In this document: piece by piece, positions 12,383-24,400 of the stretch | How the letters are laid out: every line of letters begins with the position of its first letter | Numbering within the stretch: the first letter of the stretch is position 1 | Made by a program: the position numbers and the translations under genes | Notes under the pieces: model-generated | What the model was told of the DNA's origin: nothing | Databases searched by the model: none | The model's input: the letters and a program-made list of their open reading frames with translations, nothing else | Origin: Acestrorhynchus altus | Taxonomy: Eukaryota > Chordata > Actinopteri > Characiformes > Acestrorhynchidae | NCBI GenBank assembly: GCA_034509495.1 | Contig: CM067513.1 | Location: 19,967,819-20,031,818, forward strand | DNA length: 64,000 bases | Direction: 5' to 3'

Positions 12383-12792
12383 GGCCGTCCTAAACTGGGT
12401 CATCTTTGCAACAGCACTGGACAGTTTCATTAATAAAGTTTGACAAAACCCTCATAGTTTATAAGGTTTCAATCCAGAATGTTATAGAAGAAACAATGAA
12501 TGAGCAGGTGTGCTTTTGCCGTATAGTGTCCAAACTATATGCTGAACCATATGTTGAAATATATATTCAACTATATGTTGAATATATAGCTTTTATATAG
12601 ATTGTATTTGTTTGTCATATATTTGAAATCTATATATTTCTATATATCAGACTTGTGAATGGGTTCTCTGCTTTTTCAGCTTTGAACTGATTTTCGTTTT
12701 CACTTTTCCCCAGTGAGTACAACACCCATCATGTTGTTGAGGGACTGGAGTCCATTACACAGTGTTTTTCAGACTGAGGACGCTCAAACCCA

Positions 12793-13023
12793 ATGGGGAA
12801 AGATCCCTCAGCACTGCTGTTTCAGTTACTTCATCTTATGAGTCTGTTCTTTTCAGCTTCAACTGCAGTGGCTCACAACTTAGACCTGGAGCAATATCCT
12901 GGTAATTTTGGTGTTTTCCCAGCTCCTAAACACCTGACCTATCTAATCAGTGACATTGTGGGACAAATACAAATACAAATACAATTTGTCTTCTTAAATG
13001 TGATTCTTAGACTGGGGATCTGA
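12793..13023 (+). other. plus-strand reading frame with signal-peptide-like start, unproven
   Basis: The frame starts MGKDPSALLFQLLHLMSLFF, a hydrophobic stretch with Ser/Ala after it, then AHNLDLEQYPG. A potential acceptor (TTCTTTTCAG) lies inside the hydrophobic part and a potential donor (CTGGTAATT) follows YP. The NLD after a signal peptide recalls the mature start of integrin alpha chains, but that is only a few residues. No continuation was found. Confidence 0.15.
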
Positions 13024-13081
13024 TTTCACATTAAAAGTACATAAAATAAATACAAATCAAATTTGATTTGGATGTTCAGAC

Positions 13082-13405
13082 AGTGTGGCACGGTGGCGCA
13101 GTGGATAGCGCTGTTGCTTCACAGCAAGAAGGACCGGTGGGGCGACCTGGGAAGTTTCTGTGTGGAGTTTGCATGTTCTCCCTGTGTTCGTGTGGGTTTA
13201 CTCCGGTTTCCCCCACAGTCCAAAGACATGCATGGTAGGTGAATTGGTGACTCTAAAGAGGCCCTTAGTGTGTGGATGTGTGTGTGTGAGCCCTACGATG
13301 GACTAGGGTTGTTTCCCGCCCTTGTGCTCAGAGTTGCTGGCTGGGCACCGGCTCACCCGTGACCCTATTCAGGAATAAGTGGTTCAGAAATGGATGGATG
13401 TTCAG
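13082..13405 (+). repeat. SINE-like repeat (ggcacggtggcgcagtgg family)
   Basis: Begins 'ggcacggtggcgcagtggat', passes 'ttacttccggtttccccca'-like and 'agtccaaagacatgcatgg' blocks and ends 'aaatggatggatg'. The whole layout is that of a very common fish repeat with a tRNA-like 5' part. Confidence 0.8.
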
Positions 13406-14739
13406 ACTGCAGTCACATTTGCTTTCATATTGCACTGGCTGTCACATTAATGATGACAGTATGAGCAGAGCAGGATATTAGTGTAGATGGTCACCAGGTT
13501 AATAGGCTCTTCCAAGCTTTAAATGTGAATCTACAACATGTAGCATAAAATGTCAAAAGCTGCCATTCACTGTGTTTACAGTATAATCTACAAACATATA
13601 TATGCCTGTGTCAAACATTTTCACATCCAGAACTGTCATGGCCTGATCTGATTGGTCAAGCTACACACCTAGGAATCTATTTCAAAACTTCATACAAATG
13701 TGTCTTGAATCTGATTGCAAATGTTAGGATTTACATGTTACTGGATAGGATATGCTGAAAAAATTGGGGTTGAGCTGCATGTATGAACAAAGCCTTTGAT
13801 CAGGGCAAACACTGAACTGCGCTGAGCAATTCTAGAAGGAAAAATACAGCTCTGTATTGCAACGTATTTCACTGCTTGTGCTTTTTTTGTAAAGATGAGT
13901 AATAAGCAGTTCAGTTCACTTGTGTTTCAAAAGAGCTGTTATCACAGTTACCATGCTGGCCCTAGAAATTAGGCAGGTTGACAGCAGTGAGCTGATTGGT
14001 TGCTGGAAAATACGAAACTTCATATGTCACTTCAGTGACAGAACTGCATTTACACAGTTACCTAATACTAGATTTACGTAGTTTTGTTTCATATTTGGTA
14101 CATTAAACATAATTGGGAGAATGTGTAACTCTTGTGCAGAACACATAAACAAGGGCCATCTGTTCTTATCCCCAAAGGGCTCGTGTGGCTTCAGATTTCT
14201 GTTCCAACAATGCAGGATCACACTTGAACAGTTATTTGATAACTGAAATGAACTAAATAAACAAATAGAATAAAAGTGCTTTTGCTTGATTAGAGTGAAT
14301 TCTTGCACAGCGGTCCTTCAGAGATAAGGTTGGACACCCCTAGTCTAAACTGATCCCAGATCAGTATTCCTGCTTTGAGGTATTTGCTGAATAAGAGCCC
14401 TGATCTAAATTTCAAAGTGACCTGATATGAATCTGATGGATGTGTTTAAGCCAATGGTCCTGGAATGCTCCTCAAGCCTTGCTGTCACCAGTAACAAGCA
14501 CACAATGCGGCCCCTGAAGACATTTCCATGGTTACACAGTATTTGCCAACTGAAACCAAACATATCCGTTAATTGACCTGTCACTATAACGCTTCTCAGG
14601 GGAGGTGCTGAGCTGCAATCACCTCCACCAGGCTGTGAAGAGGAAGGTTAAAGAGGAACTGAATAATGCTGCAGTCAGGGTGAGTGGACACAAACATGAG
14701 AATTATATATAAATCACAGGAAGATTCAATAGTTATTTT

Positions 14740-14797
<58 letters not shown>

Positions 14798-15239
14798 TTG
14801 CTCTATATGATATATTACATAGATCATATTGTAACATATATATGGTAATTACATATTTTATCATTAAAAAGTACACTGTTGATCCAAAATATGATACTCA
14901 GATTATTTGAATCACATTGTTTTGTTTCAATGGCACCTGTCAAGGTCTAGGTTATGTGTTAGAATGTAGGATAAATGGGCATGCATGAAGACCAGAGCAA
15001 CTTTAATTAAAGCCAGTTGTTATAGCTAAGCTCAGCCAAAACATATCTTAAATGCCAAGACTTGTACAATCCTTGATGTTTAGGAATGGTGAGTACCTAC
15101 AGACTGTGCTCTGAGGAAGGACAAACTATGTTTTACAGAGTTTAAGGCCATTCTATCAGTCTTAAACCAAATATTGCCGATCACAAACAACCTCAGTGGC
15201 AGTGAAAACAATGCACACGTTCTTTGAAAAGGGTTTGGC
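13406..15239. other. no gene recognised; contains (TA)n
   Basis: AT-rich intergenic sequence. The only structured element is the (TA)n at 14743-14794. A short match to the 'tcctggaatgctcctc' dispersed repeat lies near 14455. Confidence 0.4.
14743..14794. repeat. (TA)n microsatellite
   Basis: 26 uninterrupted TA units, with TA-rich flanks on both sides. Confidence 0.97.
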
Positions 15240-15610
15240 CCAGAGTGGCTCAGCAGTCTAAAGTGCTACCACTATGATCTGAGGAGTATGATTTTAAATC
15301 CTGCTTGCCATAGGCAGCCAGGTTCCAGAGGGAGAGCGAAATTGATCTGCTCTCCCTCACTGGATGGGTAGATGGTGCTCTCTCCCCACATCATATACTC
15401 AATGTGATGCTGGTCGGCACAGGTGTCTGTCAGCCACTGCATCACGACTGGTGATCCAGCACTGTCCTCCAAGGTTTGAAAATACAAATGGCAGCAGTTT
15501 GAAAAGACATGGTAGGCAGACATCACATATATCAGAGGAAGCATATGCCCCTCATCTCCCCCCTAGCATCAGGAGCATCACATGTGTTGGGGGGACCAAT
15601 CAGGATTCGG
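15240..15610 (+). repeat. tRNA-derived SINE-like element
   Basis: The start (agtggctcagcagtctaaag ... attttaaatcctg) has an A-box-like and a degraded B-box-like segment, as in tRNA-derived SINEs. The body (agtgtgatgctggtc / aatgtgatgctggtc, cagtttgaaaaga, atcagaggaagcatatgc, gttggggggacc) recurs in reverse at 29620-29840. Confidence 0.65.
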
Positions 15611-15807
15611 GAATTGGCATGTCTTAGTTTGCAGGATAAAATTGAAGTAAAAATTAAAAAAGGAAATGGTTTGGTAAAATCCAGATTTTCCAAACATAAA
15701 TGATGAAGAATGCATGGGATATATGCTGTAAATATCTTAGCACCTGGTATCACATTCAATTTAGGGGTCTTAGAGTAAGCTGTTTTGGTGGAACATACAC
15801 TGTACTC

Positions 15808-15866
15808 AGTAGATTCATACATTTATTAGAAGGGTGTCCACAAACATTTGGACATATAGTGTATTA
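15808..15866 (+). repeat. terminal fragment of a short-TIR transposon
   Basis: 'agggtgtccacaaacatttg' plus 'gacatatagtgta' is the end of a fish non-autonomous element whose other end (cactatacggacaaaagt) begins the copy at 33071. Confidence 0.65.
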
Positions 15867-16321
15867 GGGTACTAAGTCTGCTTTCAGCTCACACTCACTA
15901 TGATACAGATCACCTACACACTGTTCTCCCAGTTTCAAAATGACAGGCACTACATTTGGAGGCAATGTGTTGTGTGGGGCGTTCAACTGCTGGGAACTCT
16001 TGCTTAGAGTCTCTTTTCCGAAGCCAATTTGTCCTGTATGTCAGAGAGCTATAATCTGAGAGCGGTATTGGTCAGCAGTGCTGCTGGGGCAGTAAGGAGC
16101 TGAGCCTGTGTTTGCTGTGATGACACTCTAGTGTGCAGCTAACTCCCTGTCAAACAAACTGAGTGTGTTTGTTCTGAGAGTGAAAAGCCATGAGATTTAC
16201 ACTCAAACTCTGAGAGTGTTTGTTCTGACGCAGACTGCAGCAAAGGGAAAAGTGCAGGTCTCAAGTTCATAAACATATCTGATCTCATATCTTTCCGAAA
16301 TTCTGCTTTTGACTTTTAATT

Positions 16322-16590
16322 AGGGCGGCACGGTGGCAGAACAGGTAGTGCTTATATCACATAGCTTCAGGGGGCTGTGGGTTCGAATTTAATGTGTTCT
16401 CCCACATGTCTGCATGGGTCTCGTCCAGGTTCTCCCAAAAATGCTAGGTGAATTGGCCATGCTGAATTGCCCCTAGCTGTGTGGTACAGTGGGATGGACT
16501 GGCACCCTATCTAGGGGGCTATTCCTGCCTTGAGCACGATAATTCCAGGTAGGTTCCAGATCCGCCATGACCTTATTCAGGTCAAAGTGG
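16322..16590 (+). repeat. SINE-like repeat (gggcggcacggtggc family)
   Basis: Starts 'agggcggcacggtggcagaa', has the B-box-like 'gtgggttcgaattt', and continues with 'ctaggtgaattggccatgct'. Same broad family as 13082-13405 and as the reversed copies at 7985 and 9075. Confidence 0.75.
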
Positions 16591-17283
16591 AAAAGAATTA
16601 TAACCAAATAATCATTTGCCATGACAGCTGACTGAAAAAGCATGCCAGGAGTACAACTTGGCTGCTGCTGTAGTGTTCCTTGCAATTAGAATGTAGCTTG
16701 CACTTGTGTTGCATGATGATGAAACGTGCTGACATTTTTTAACACAACTATGCCCAAACCCGATCTACAAAGCTCAAAGTATCTGTGCTGGAACCTTGCA
16801 GGATGGACTGTGTTTCTATGCTTCACGTACTTCTTTTACAGTATCTGAAGCATATTTGTAGATGTCTGTTCTCCTGAGTTCTCCTGAGTGAAGCAGAGTA
16901 AAGACTTTTTAAGACCCAAAGGTGACTGGCTTGTCTTGCTGCGCTCAATGGCATCATTATCATAATAAAAGGTGAAAACCTGGGTGTCTTCCTGAAAGAG
17001 GGAGGTCATTTGATTTAGCATATAAACAAGCAAAGCTGGAAGGGCCACAACAGTTCTTACTGTGGCACCAGAAGTCAACGTAAAGAGAATATGATAATGA
17101 ATGATTGCAAGCCACCAGAGAAAAGGAACCTGGTCAGAAAATGTAAACAACTTTCATCATAGTTAAAGCTGGGATGGGATTTTCAGTGCCAGACTTTTCG
17201 TGCTCAAGCACATATAATTCAACTCACCTATTAATTGAGCAGAAGGCCTGTTAGGGCAGGGAGATCAGTAAAATGCAGGAACG

Positions 17284-17410
17284 TGTCACTCCAGGACCAT
17301 TTACATTTACATTTATGGCATTTAGCAGAAGCCAGAGTGACTTACAAAAGTGCTTTGCTGTTCACTCAGATATTCTTAGCTAGTAGACAAGGATAGAATC
17401 CCGACATTCA
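17284..17410 (-). repeat. LINE/SINE 3' tail (reverse orientation)
   Basis: 'tttacatttatggcatttag' and 'agtgacttacaaaagtgctt' are the reverse complement of the tail seen at 290-355, and the match continues through 'ctagtagacaaggatagaat'. Confidence 0.75.
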
Positions 17411-17779
17411 GCATCAGGATTGCCCACCCCTGGTATATATATTGTGTGTTCTTCTATCTGTTCTCCTGGTTTCTACATTGTCCATTTTATTGGCTCTACT
17501 TGTTGGCTGGATATTTCTGATTGACTGTTCTCAGTCTTGTCAATCTGACATGACAACTGAACCCCACACCACTCCTCACCCACACAAAGACCATACCAAA
17601 CACTAAGACTGGACTGTACCCACCCAGCACTCTACACACACACACTCAGCACACAGGGACTGGGTCATCCCCATCCTTATCAGAAATATTTGCTACTATT
17701 TTTGAACTATAAACTCTCACCTCTTACTGAGGTAACAACAGTTACCTCAGTAACTGCTGTTATCATGCACATCTAAATG

Positions 17780-18052
17780 TTACAGTATGTTACATATCTC
17801 CACACCTTATCCTCACCTTGAACACTTTATTTCATTATACCGTTCGGTATTGCACTGTCCTGTCCTGTCCTGTCTGTCAAACCGTCTCTTGTTTCCTGTA
17901 TTTATTGTATTTATTGTAGTGTTTGCACTTTGTCGTCCTATTGTTCTTGCTGCTCCGTGTTGCACCTTGGTTCCGGAGGAACGTAATTTCGTTACACTGT
18001 GTACCTGTACTCAGATGTAATGACAATAAAAAGCCTTGACTTGACTTGTCAG
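17780..18052 (+). repeat. 3' end of a LINE family
   Basis: Contains the well-known fish LINE 3' UTR block 'gttccggaggaacgtaattt', then 'atgacaataaaaagccttga' and a 'cttgacttgactt' tail. Confidence 0.7.
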
Positions 18053-18170
18053 TGCTGAGAATGATTCACCACCTAAATATTACTTGCTCTGTGGTGGTCC
18101 TTTGGAGTGAATGAAGATCACTGTGAAAGGAACGTTAGCAAAGTTAGCAGAGAAACAGATGGAAAACCAC
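18053..18170 (+). repeat. palindromic MITE fragment (same family as 30880-31170)
   Basis: 'gctgagaatgattcaccacc' and 'taaatattacttgctctgtg' match 31072-31103 of the second copy (ataatgaacaaccacccaaa, taatacctgctctgtg) in the same orientation; the end 'gagaaacagatgg' is the usual terminus. Confidence 0.65.
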
Positions 18171-20124
18171 ACAGTGCTCCTGTATGGTCAGTGAAACTGA
18201 TTAAATGGATAGTGCGTCTAAAAATGATGAAATAATGTTATGGCTAATTGGTGTATGTCCCAGGCAAAGACAGACCTGAAAAAGATTTTTAATCCATTAT
18301 ATAAGGATGCAACTTTTTCCCCCCCAAATAGTTTGTCAGAACATCATCATCCTGCTAAAGTAGAGAAAGTTCCTCTAGATGGACATTTTAATGTTATACA
18401 TTTTTGTGATTGCATTCATTAACACAAAATAGACCACAAGAAGTCAGGGATGCGAAATAAAGCCTTGTTTATCATTTTGTTGAAACCTTCACAGTCAATT
18501 TCACAATTTGGAAATGAAGATTATTTTGCCTGAATATAAAATCAATGACGATGGAAACATACAACGAAGTACAAAAACTGAAGTATCATCCAGATGGCAA
18601 AGACATGGCTTCCTGTATGGAATCTATCAAAAAAGAGGCAGACAAAAGTGCCAGTGATACATAAAAAATAAAACAATTACACATGAATAAATGAACTCAC
18701 ACAGTTGTATTCATTTAAACAGATGTTAATATGTGAAGGTCTGCACTAAAGCATGTGGAAAACAAGATGTTTACAAATAAAAAAGAAAAAGAATGAAAGT
18801 AACACTGCACGGTCAGTGCGAGTCTGTGTCATATCTAAACAGTAAAGGTTAACAGTATTAAGGATATCATCAGTACATGCAGAATGGAAACGTGTTACAA
18901 GAATGTCAGCTCAACAAGAATTATTTTGATAAAACTAGACAGCGGCTGTGATATGTGCCAGATTTACTGAATGCAGCATAGTTCAGTCAAAAAAAACAAA
19001 TTAACTATATGCAAGAGCAGCTGGAGTCTTCCACCAGCAACCAGGGACAAACTCTCTTCTTTTTTTTTTTTTTTGGAACAATCAATTATTTATTTTATTA
19101 CTATTATATTAAGCAGCAATATGTAGCAGTATGACACTAAGCTAGTTTAGCAGTTCTCATTTTGGAGATGGGAGCAGTGTGTACTGTCACACTCTATGCG
19201 ATTTTTTACCTTTGATTAATTTAAATATTCAAATGACATCCAAAGATTATCAGTTCCAAATTTCAGTTCATGAAAGTTCAACAATCTCTCCCTGGTTAAT
19301 GCTGGTTATCACACCTGCTTTTGATTTTAAAGATCATCAAAGACTGTAGATCTTGCTGTATGTTTAGCAATCCCTGCAGTGACCAATCACACCACCGCAT
19401 AACCAGTCATAAACCAATGGAATATAACCTAAAAATACATATTGTGAAAATGTTCATTTGTGTTCAAAATTTCATACAGATGAAGTAGTGTCAGATTTTA
19501 TATTAATTATATATATAAAGTGACACATTTTTTGTTTTACTGTTTATCTGTATGTCTTATAACTCATGAAAATAAGAAATCCAGAATCTCAGATTATAAG
19601 AATATTTAATTTCAGGTTGAATGACAGTATCAAAATTAAAATAAAAGAAAGCTTCAAATATTTCACTTTAAATATAAGGAATATAACATATTTGACAGTT
19701 CATCATTCTTAATTCAATTATGAACAAAAAAAGATGCACCAGGAATATTCCAACATATGGATGGAACAGAAAAAAAAAACAATAAAAGAGATCAAATGAA
19801 GTCACATTAACCCAAAGAAGATGGAAAGGTGAGTGTTCTTTTGGCCAGTGTGCCCCTCCCAAATTCAAACCCTGGTTGTTTGTCCATCTCCTGTATTTCA
19901 AGTAACATTTTGTGTTACTGTGAATCTGCAGGGAGATTTCTGAAAGAAGTGCCATGTGTTGGGTAACAGAAATTCCACCATGCATCCCAATAGCATACTA
20001 CATAGTAAAACTAAATATCTGTAAGTATGTAGTATGTAGTGTCCACAATGCATACTCAAAACTGGTCAGTTTATCACTGTGGTTATGATGGACAAGGTTC
20101 TCCTACAATGCAATGCAAAATGGC
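18171..20124. other. AT-rich stretch with no recognised gene
   Basis: Could include distal 3' UTR of adam12 if the transcript is long; no convincing poly(A) site could be chosen. A T-run of 18 lies near 19058-19074, and AATAAA appears on both strands. Confidence 0.3.
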
Positions 20125-20290
20125 TGGTTAAGAAAGTGCCACACTCCTGCACAAAGTTGGGCCCCACCTGGTAAGGCCCACCTGATTCAATGCATGTGTT
20201 AATTGCCAGGTTTATTAGGTCTGTTAGAGCAGTAAACTGTGCAGGAAGATGGCACTCCAGGACCAGGGTTGCCTACCTCTGCCTTATGGT
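20125..20290 (-). repeat. dispersed repeat
   Basis: 'ccacctgattcaatgcatgt', 'gttagagcagtaaactgtgc' and 'cactccaggaccagggttgc' correspond to a fish repeat (reverse: caaccctggtcctggagtgc) also found near 3240-3345 and 17215-17310. Confidence 0.6.
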
Positions 20291-20659
20291 ACTGTATAGT
20301 ATGCAACTGGGACACAGCCCCAGTGTTGATGCAAAACAGCAGAAATCTGGCACCAGTATAGCTTGTTTTATGTGTCTTTTTAGTTGCTGATGCAAGTATT
20401 CACATGACACTGCCAACTCTTCCAGTGGTAACGTTAGAAATAAAACCCTACATGGCTGACTGGGAACCAAATACAGTACATATAACTATAAATACAAACT
20501 GATGCAGTGGACGTTAACAGGGATGTTAGTGCGAGATCTGTATGAAAAAAAGCTCTGCTCTATTTTGAAAGTCTGATCCCAGCCTTAATGATGTTGACAA
20601 AGTTGCAACAGACTTTTAAGAGCTTCACAGCTGGCAAAGGGATTCACGTTGGCAATAAT

Positions 20660-21386
20660 TGTCTTGCTGTAAGTTACAATGTTTTAATTTCATTTAAGGC
20701 TTGAGCAACCAGCTTCACAGCTCCACGTCTGCAACAACAGAGGGCTTTCCAAACAAGATAAACAAGCTGTGTTTGACTTCAAGTTTGTGGATTTAAATTT
20801 CTAAGTGAAAATTCTTGGTCACTCACCATTCTTTACTATAGGTTATACTGTATCCAGAAATTTGACATCTTCAATCTGCTTAAATGTTTTAAATGGATGG
20901 TGTTCAAGCTCCCGTTTGTAAATCAGTCTGGTTGTTTTCAAGTAGGCCTAGTCCTATGTTTCAAAGCACCCACTCACATGTCCCATGTTTTTCTCCCAGT
21001 AGGAAAAAATGAACTAAGCATGAATAAAAGCATTTACTCTTATGGTCTGAAATCAACAACTGTCCATAGTGTTGACAAAAAGAGGAGCACAAACATGGTA
21101 ATAAAAAGTTCACAATGATGCTACCATACCAAAAGTGGTGACCACAGTGCATTGTGTTCTTCGGACAATAAATATACATCTTAAACAGTTCTGCAGTACC
21201 TGAGTGAGGACACTGAGCACCTTTTCTGAGGCACAGCACCAAGGCTCAGCTCCCTTCTCTCTGAGAATCAGAGACACTCCGAGGAGTTCCGCAGGGGTGA
21301 CCGGTGGGTCCAATAGAGTTTTCATAGTGCAAATAAATGTGTTCATACGCTGGTGGAATTTGTCCTTGTCTCACTGGGACCTCAAG
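20660..21386 (-). other. adam12: adam12 3' untranslated region (extent uncertain)
   Basis: Sequence following the stop codon on the transcript strand. An ATTAAA hexamer lies at 20688-20683 and an AATAAA at 20216-20211; the second is inside a dispersed repeat. Neither has an obvious GU-rich downstream element, so the true cleavage site is unknown. The stretch is AT-rich and has no coding potential I believe. Confidence 0.35.
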
Positions 21387-21426
21387 TCAGCGCTCGTATA
21401 AAGACTGTGGCAGCCTTGGTGGGGGC
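21387..21426 (-). CDS. adam12: adam12 terminal coding exon with stop
   Basis: After a clear acceptor (ATTTCGACGTTCCAG) the exon completes an Arg codon and reads PPPRLPQSLYER followed by TGA at 21389-21387. The end phase of the previous exon fits only this frame. The C-terminus adds another PxxP core (RPPPRLPQ). It is shorter than and different from the human C-terminal end, so it rests on splice phase and composition rather than residue identity. Confidence 0.8.
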
Positions 21427-24400
21427 CTGGAACGTCGAAATGTAAGCAAAAACACTTGTTAATTTAAAAGTTTAATCAAAATGTTTAAATCGTCATATCA
21501 CATTGACACCACAGCTCCACTGACCTGGCTGGTTGTGGTATAACAGGTGGGGGTAGTGGTACAGTTGGAATAGGAATAGGTAAGGGCCCAGGACCTTGTG
21601 TCTGCACTCCAACAGCCGATGTACTGCGACCCAGCCTGGAACCTCTAACCGGGGGGTCAGCTGGCAGTGGCTTCCGGGGAGGACTCGGCTTCTCAGGATC
21701 CTGTGCACAACAAAAGTATCATTTAGCTTTAATATCTACAAAATATCTTTCAGCATTAACTGTTCAGGAGGTACAGTTTGAAAATGTACTGTTTTTCATT
21801 TCATACTATTTTCAAAATGATTTTTCATTATCAGGAAATGTTCTGCGTGGTCTAAGCAAGTGGAAACACTTGTGCAGAGCATGCAGGAGGGAGGACATGA
21901 CCCACTGAACATTATCCTGAAAATGACCTGCTCTATTCACAAATGGCCTCACTTGGACATTACCCTGGAGGGCTGGCAAGAATAAGTCCAGGTAATGTTC
22001 AGAACAACTGATTCGCATTTACACATACAATGTGTACACCTCCTACAGGTGATTTCTGGAAGATATCTGGGTTACTGTGCATGTATAAAAGTGGCTTCAG
22101 TGGTCATGTTCATGTTTCATCTAGAGTGAAACAGGTTTTGGTGACTCAGTGAGTTATTCCCACAAATTTTATGTTTTTTGTGTTTTATGTCTAATTTGTA
22201 AGTTATAGCTTTGCAAATTCATAGGCATCAGCTATACTGTTTAGCTATCTTCAAATATCATTTTAAAGCCTAATATCAAGTCCATTGTTAGGAAATGAAT
22301 CTTTAACTGCTGTCAGTTCATCCCATATATATGCTCTTTGTCTGGGAATTGCTATTTTTACTTATTTCAACATTATGTTTTCAACATTCCGGTTACCCTT
22401 ATGGACAAAGGTGTTGGGACATATTCTTCCTTCCAAATCAAGGGTATTTAAAAAGATTTTATCCTGGTTTTGTTGGGGGTGACTGTCTCTACTGTCCAGT
22501 GAAAACGTTCTATTAGATTCTGGAGCATTAGTTTAATTGCATTGAGTGACAAGAGTGTTAGTGAGGTCAGAATGTTGGATGGTCAATGTCCTCCCTCATT
22601 CCCAACTCCATAACTCATCCCAAAAGTCTTGGATAGAGCACCATCATTCCAGAGAACACAGTTCCATGGCCTTAATAACCCCGTAGCCCACACATAGCAT
22701 TAGGTATGGTGCCAATAGGTTCATGTTTATCTGCCCCAGATTGTCATATTCTATTAGTAGTACTTCTCGTCCTAGTCAAGCTATTTGCACTCGCAAATGT
22801 CATTTCCCTGCAGGATTTATGATCAAATATTTTGCATAAAACAGTGATAAACAAACTTCATATTAAGGAAACACAAGTTTTCTGTCTGAGTGTTCAATGT
22901 CAGAGTGCGTAACACAAATAACATTGTAATGTTCATGATTGGCCTTAAGAACATTAATAAAAAGAACTGAGGAACTGTATGAACCAAACACACCAACCAG
23001 ACATTGCCTGTGTTCATTAGGTTGGTGTACATGGTCTTTAAAGGAACTTAAAGGTAGTTCTATTAGAACTACCTGAGGAGGGGGGATGCAGTTATAGTGC
23101 ATATTCTGAGGTTCATCTCTGAAAAGCAGTCCAAAGTAAACAAGGCATATATTCACTAGATGGTGCTATGTGGCTTTCAGTGGCTTTAGGGAATCCAGCT
23201 GCTATCTGTTCCAACTGCTTGCTTTACACTCTCTTTTTAAGCTGGTACCACCACAGCTGTTATTGTCCCCTGCTCTGCAGCTCTGAGAGCATGTGCAAAA
23301 TGAAAAAGTTGTCATATGTTGGTAATTTATTCCAGGGGTGAGGTAATGACATACATCTGCTACTCGTTTCACAGGAGGTCTCAGGCGAATTGCAGAAAGA
23401 CAGAGAGAGATGGACAAACCTGCAGCGCTAGCAGTGGGTAGCTGACCGTTTCTCAAAAGCACTAAACATTGCTGACAAGTTCAGCTTGATTTTGAAATGG
23501 CTACCCCTATGCTGGATAGTTGGTCTTGTGCAGATCCCACAGAGTCTCTGTCCCCCCAGCACCTCCAGTGCCAGCCGCTGTGTTCAAGCGATTTTAGCAA
23601 ACCCTTCTTGAGCAAGCCTCTTCCCAAGAGAATGTGATGTCATCATAGCATTATGGGAGCTTTTATTCATGCATGCATAACAGTGTGTTGAGCTGTGAGG
23701 CCAATTTGCTGCAGTGCCTAAGGATGTGAACCCGTTTCAGGACTCTCACAGTAAATGTTGACTCAGTCAAGCTGCACGGGCACTCAAGAGTACCGAGTCA
23801 ACTAGAGTGCTCCCGTCATTTCATAGGTAAGTGGTTTTGCTCTTACTCATGCTAACCATGAGATCATCACCATGAGACCTTCTCCATAAAATCCTCATGG
23901 CCCAGTACCATACTACTGTCACATGTCACTGTTAATAAAGTTGCTTATATTATGATAAAAAAAAAAAGTTTAATCAAAATGTACCAATGATTCATAACCC
24001 ATTTAAAGGCATAAATCTTTGACATAACTGCTGCATCTGTAGCATTTATCATTCAGCTTGACCATTTGAATCATGGACTCCAAAAGACCTCTGAAGGAAT
24101 CCCGTGGTATCCTGCACATACATGTAATCTGTTAGATGTTGTGAGGTGGGGCCTCCATGAATCATAGTAGCCATTTCCAAGTGAAGAATGAGACCAGATT
24201 AACATAATAATTCAGTCTTTCAGACAGGAAGACAAGATGTCCCTTAATAATTTACACAACAAACAGAAAATATAAAACCATTCTCACAATTTCCTTTCTG
24301 CTGAGGTTGATAATTTGACACTTTTGCACAAATTTTGGAATCAACAGTTGTTTTAGAATTAGTGTTGGGTAGTCTTTCTTCTCAGATCTACACTGAACAC

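Noticed and set aside
12540..12600. Cluster of TTGAA/TATATA palindromes
   Set aside because: AT-rich and short; no matching arms at a larger scale.
21110..21346. Minus frame just below the adam12 stop (LLDPPVTPAELLGVSLI...)
   Set aside because: It lies downstream of the in-frame stop supported by splice phase; it shows no ADAM12 similarity and is treated as 3' UTR.
21466..23990. 19-bp exact repeat (aaaagtttaatcaaaatgt) at 21466 and 23965
   Set aside because: AT-rich and next to an A run; one such match in 64 kb of AT-rich DNA is not strong evidence of a shared origin.
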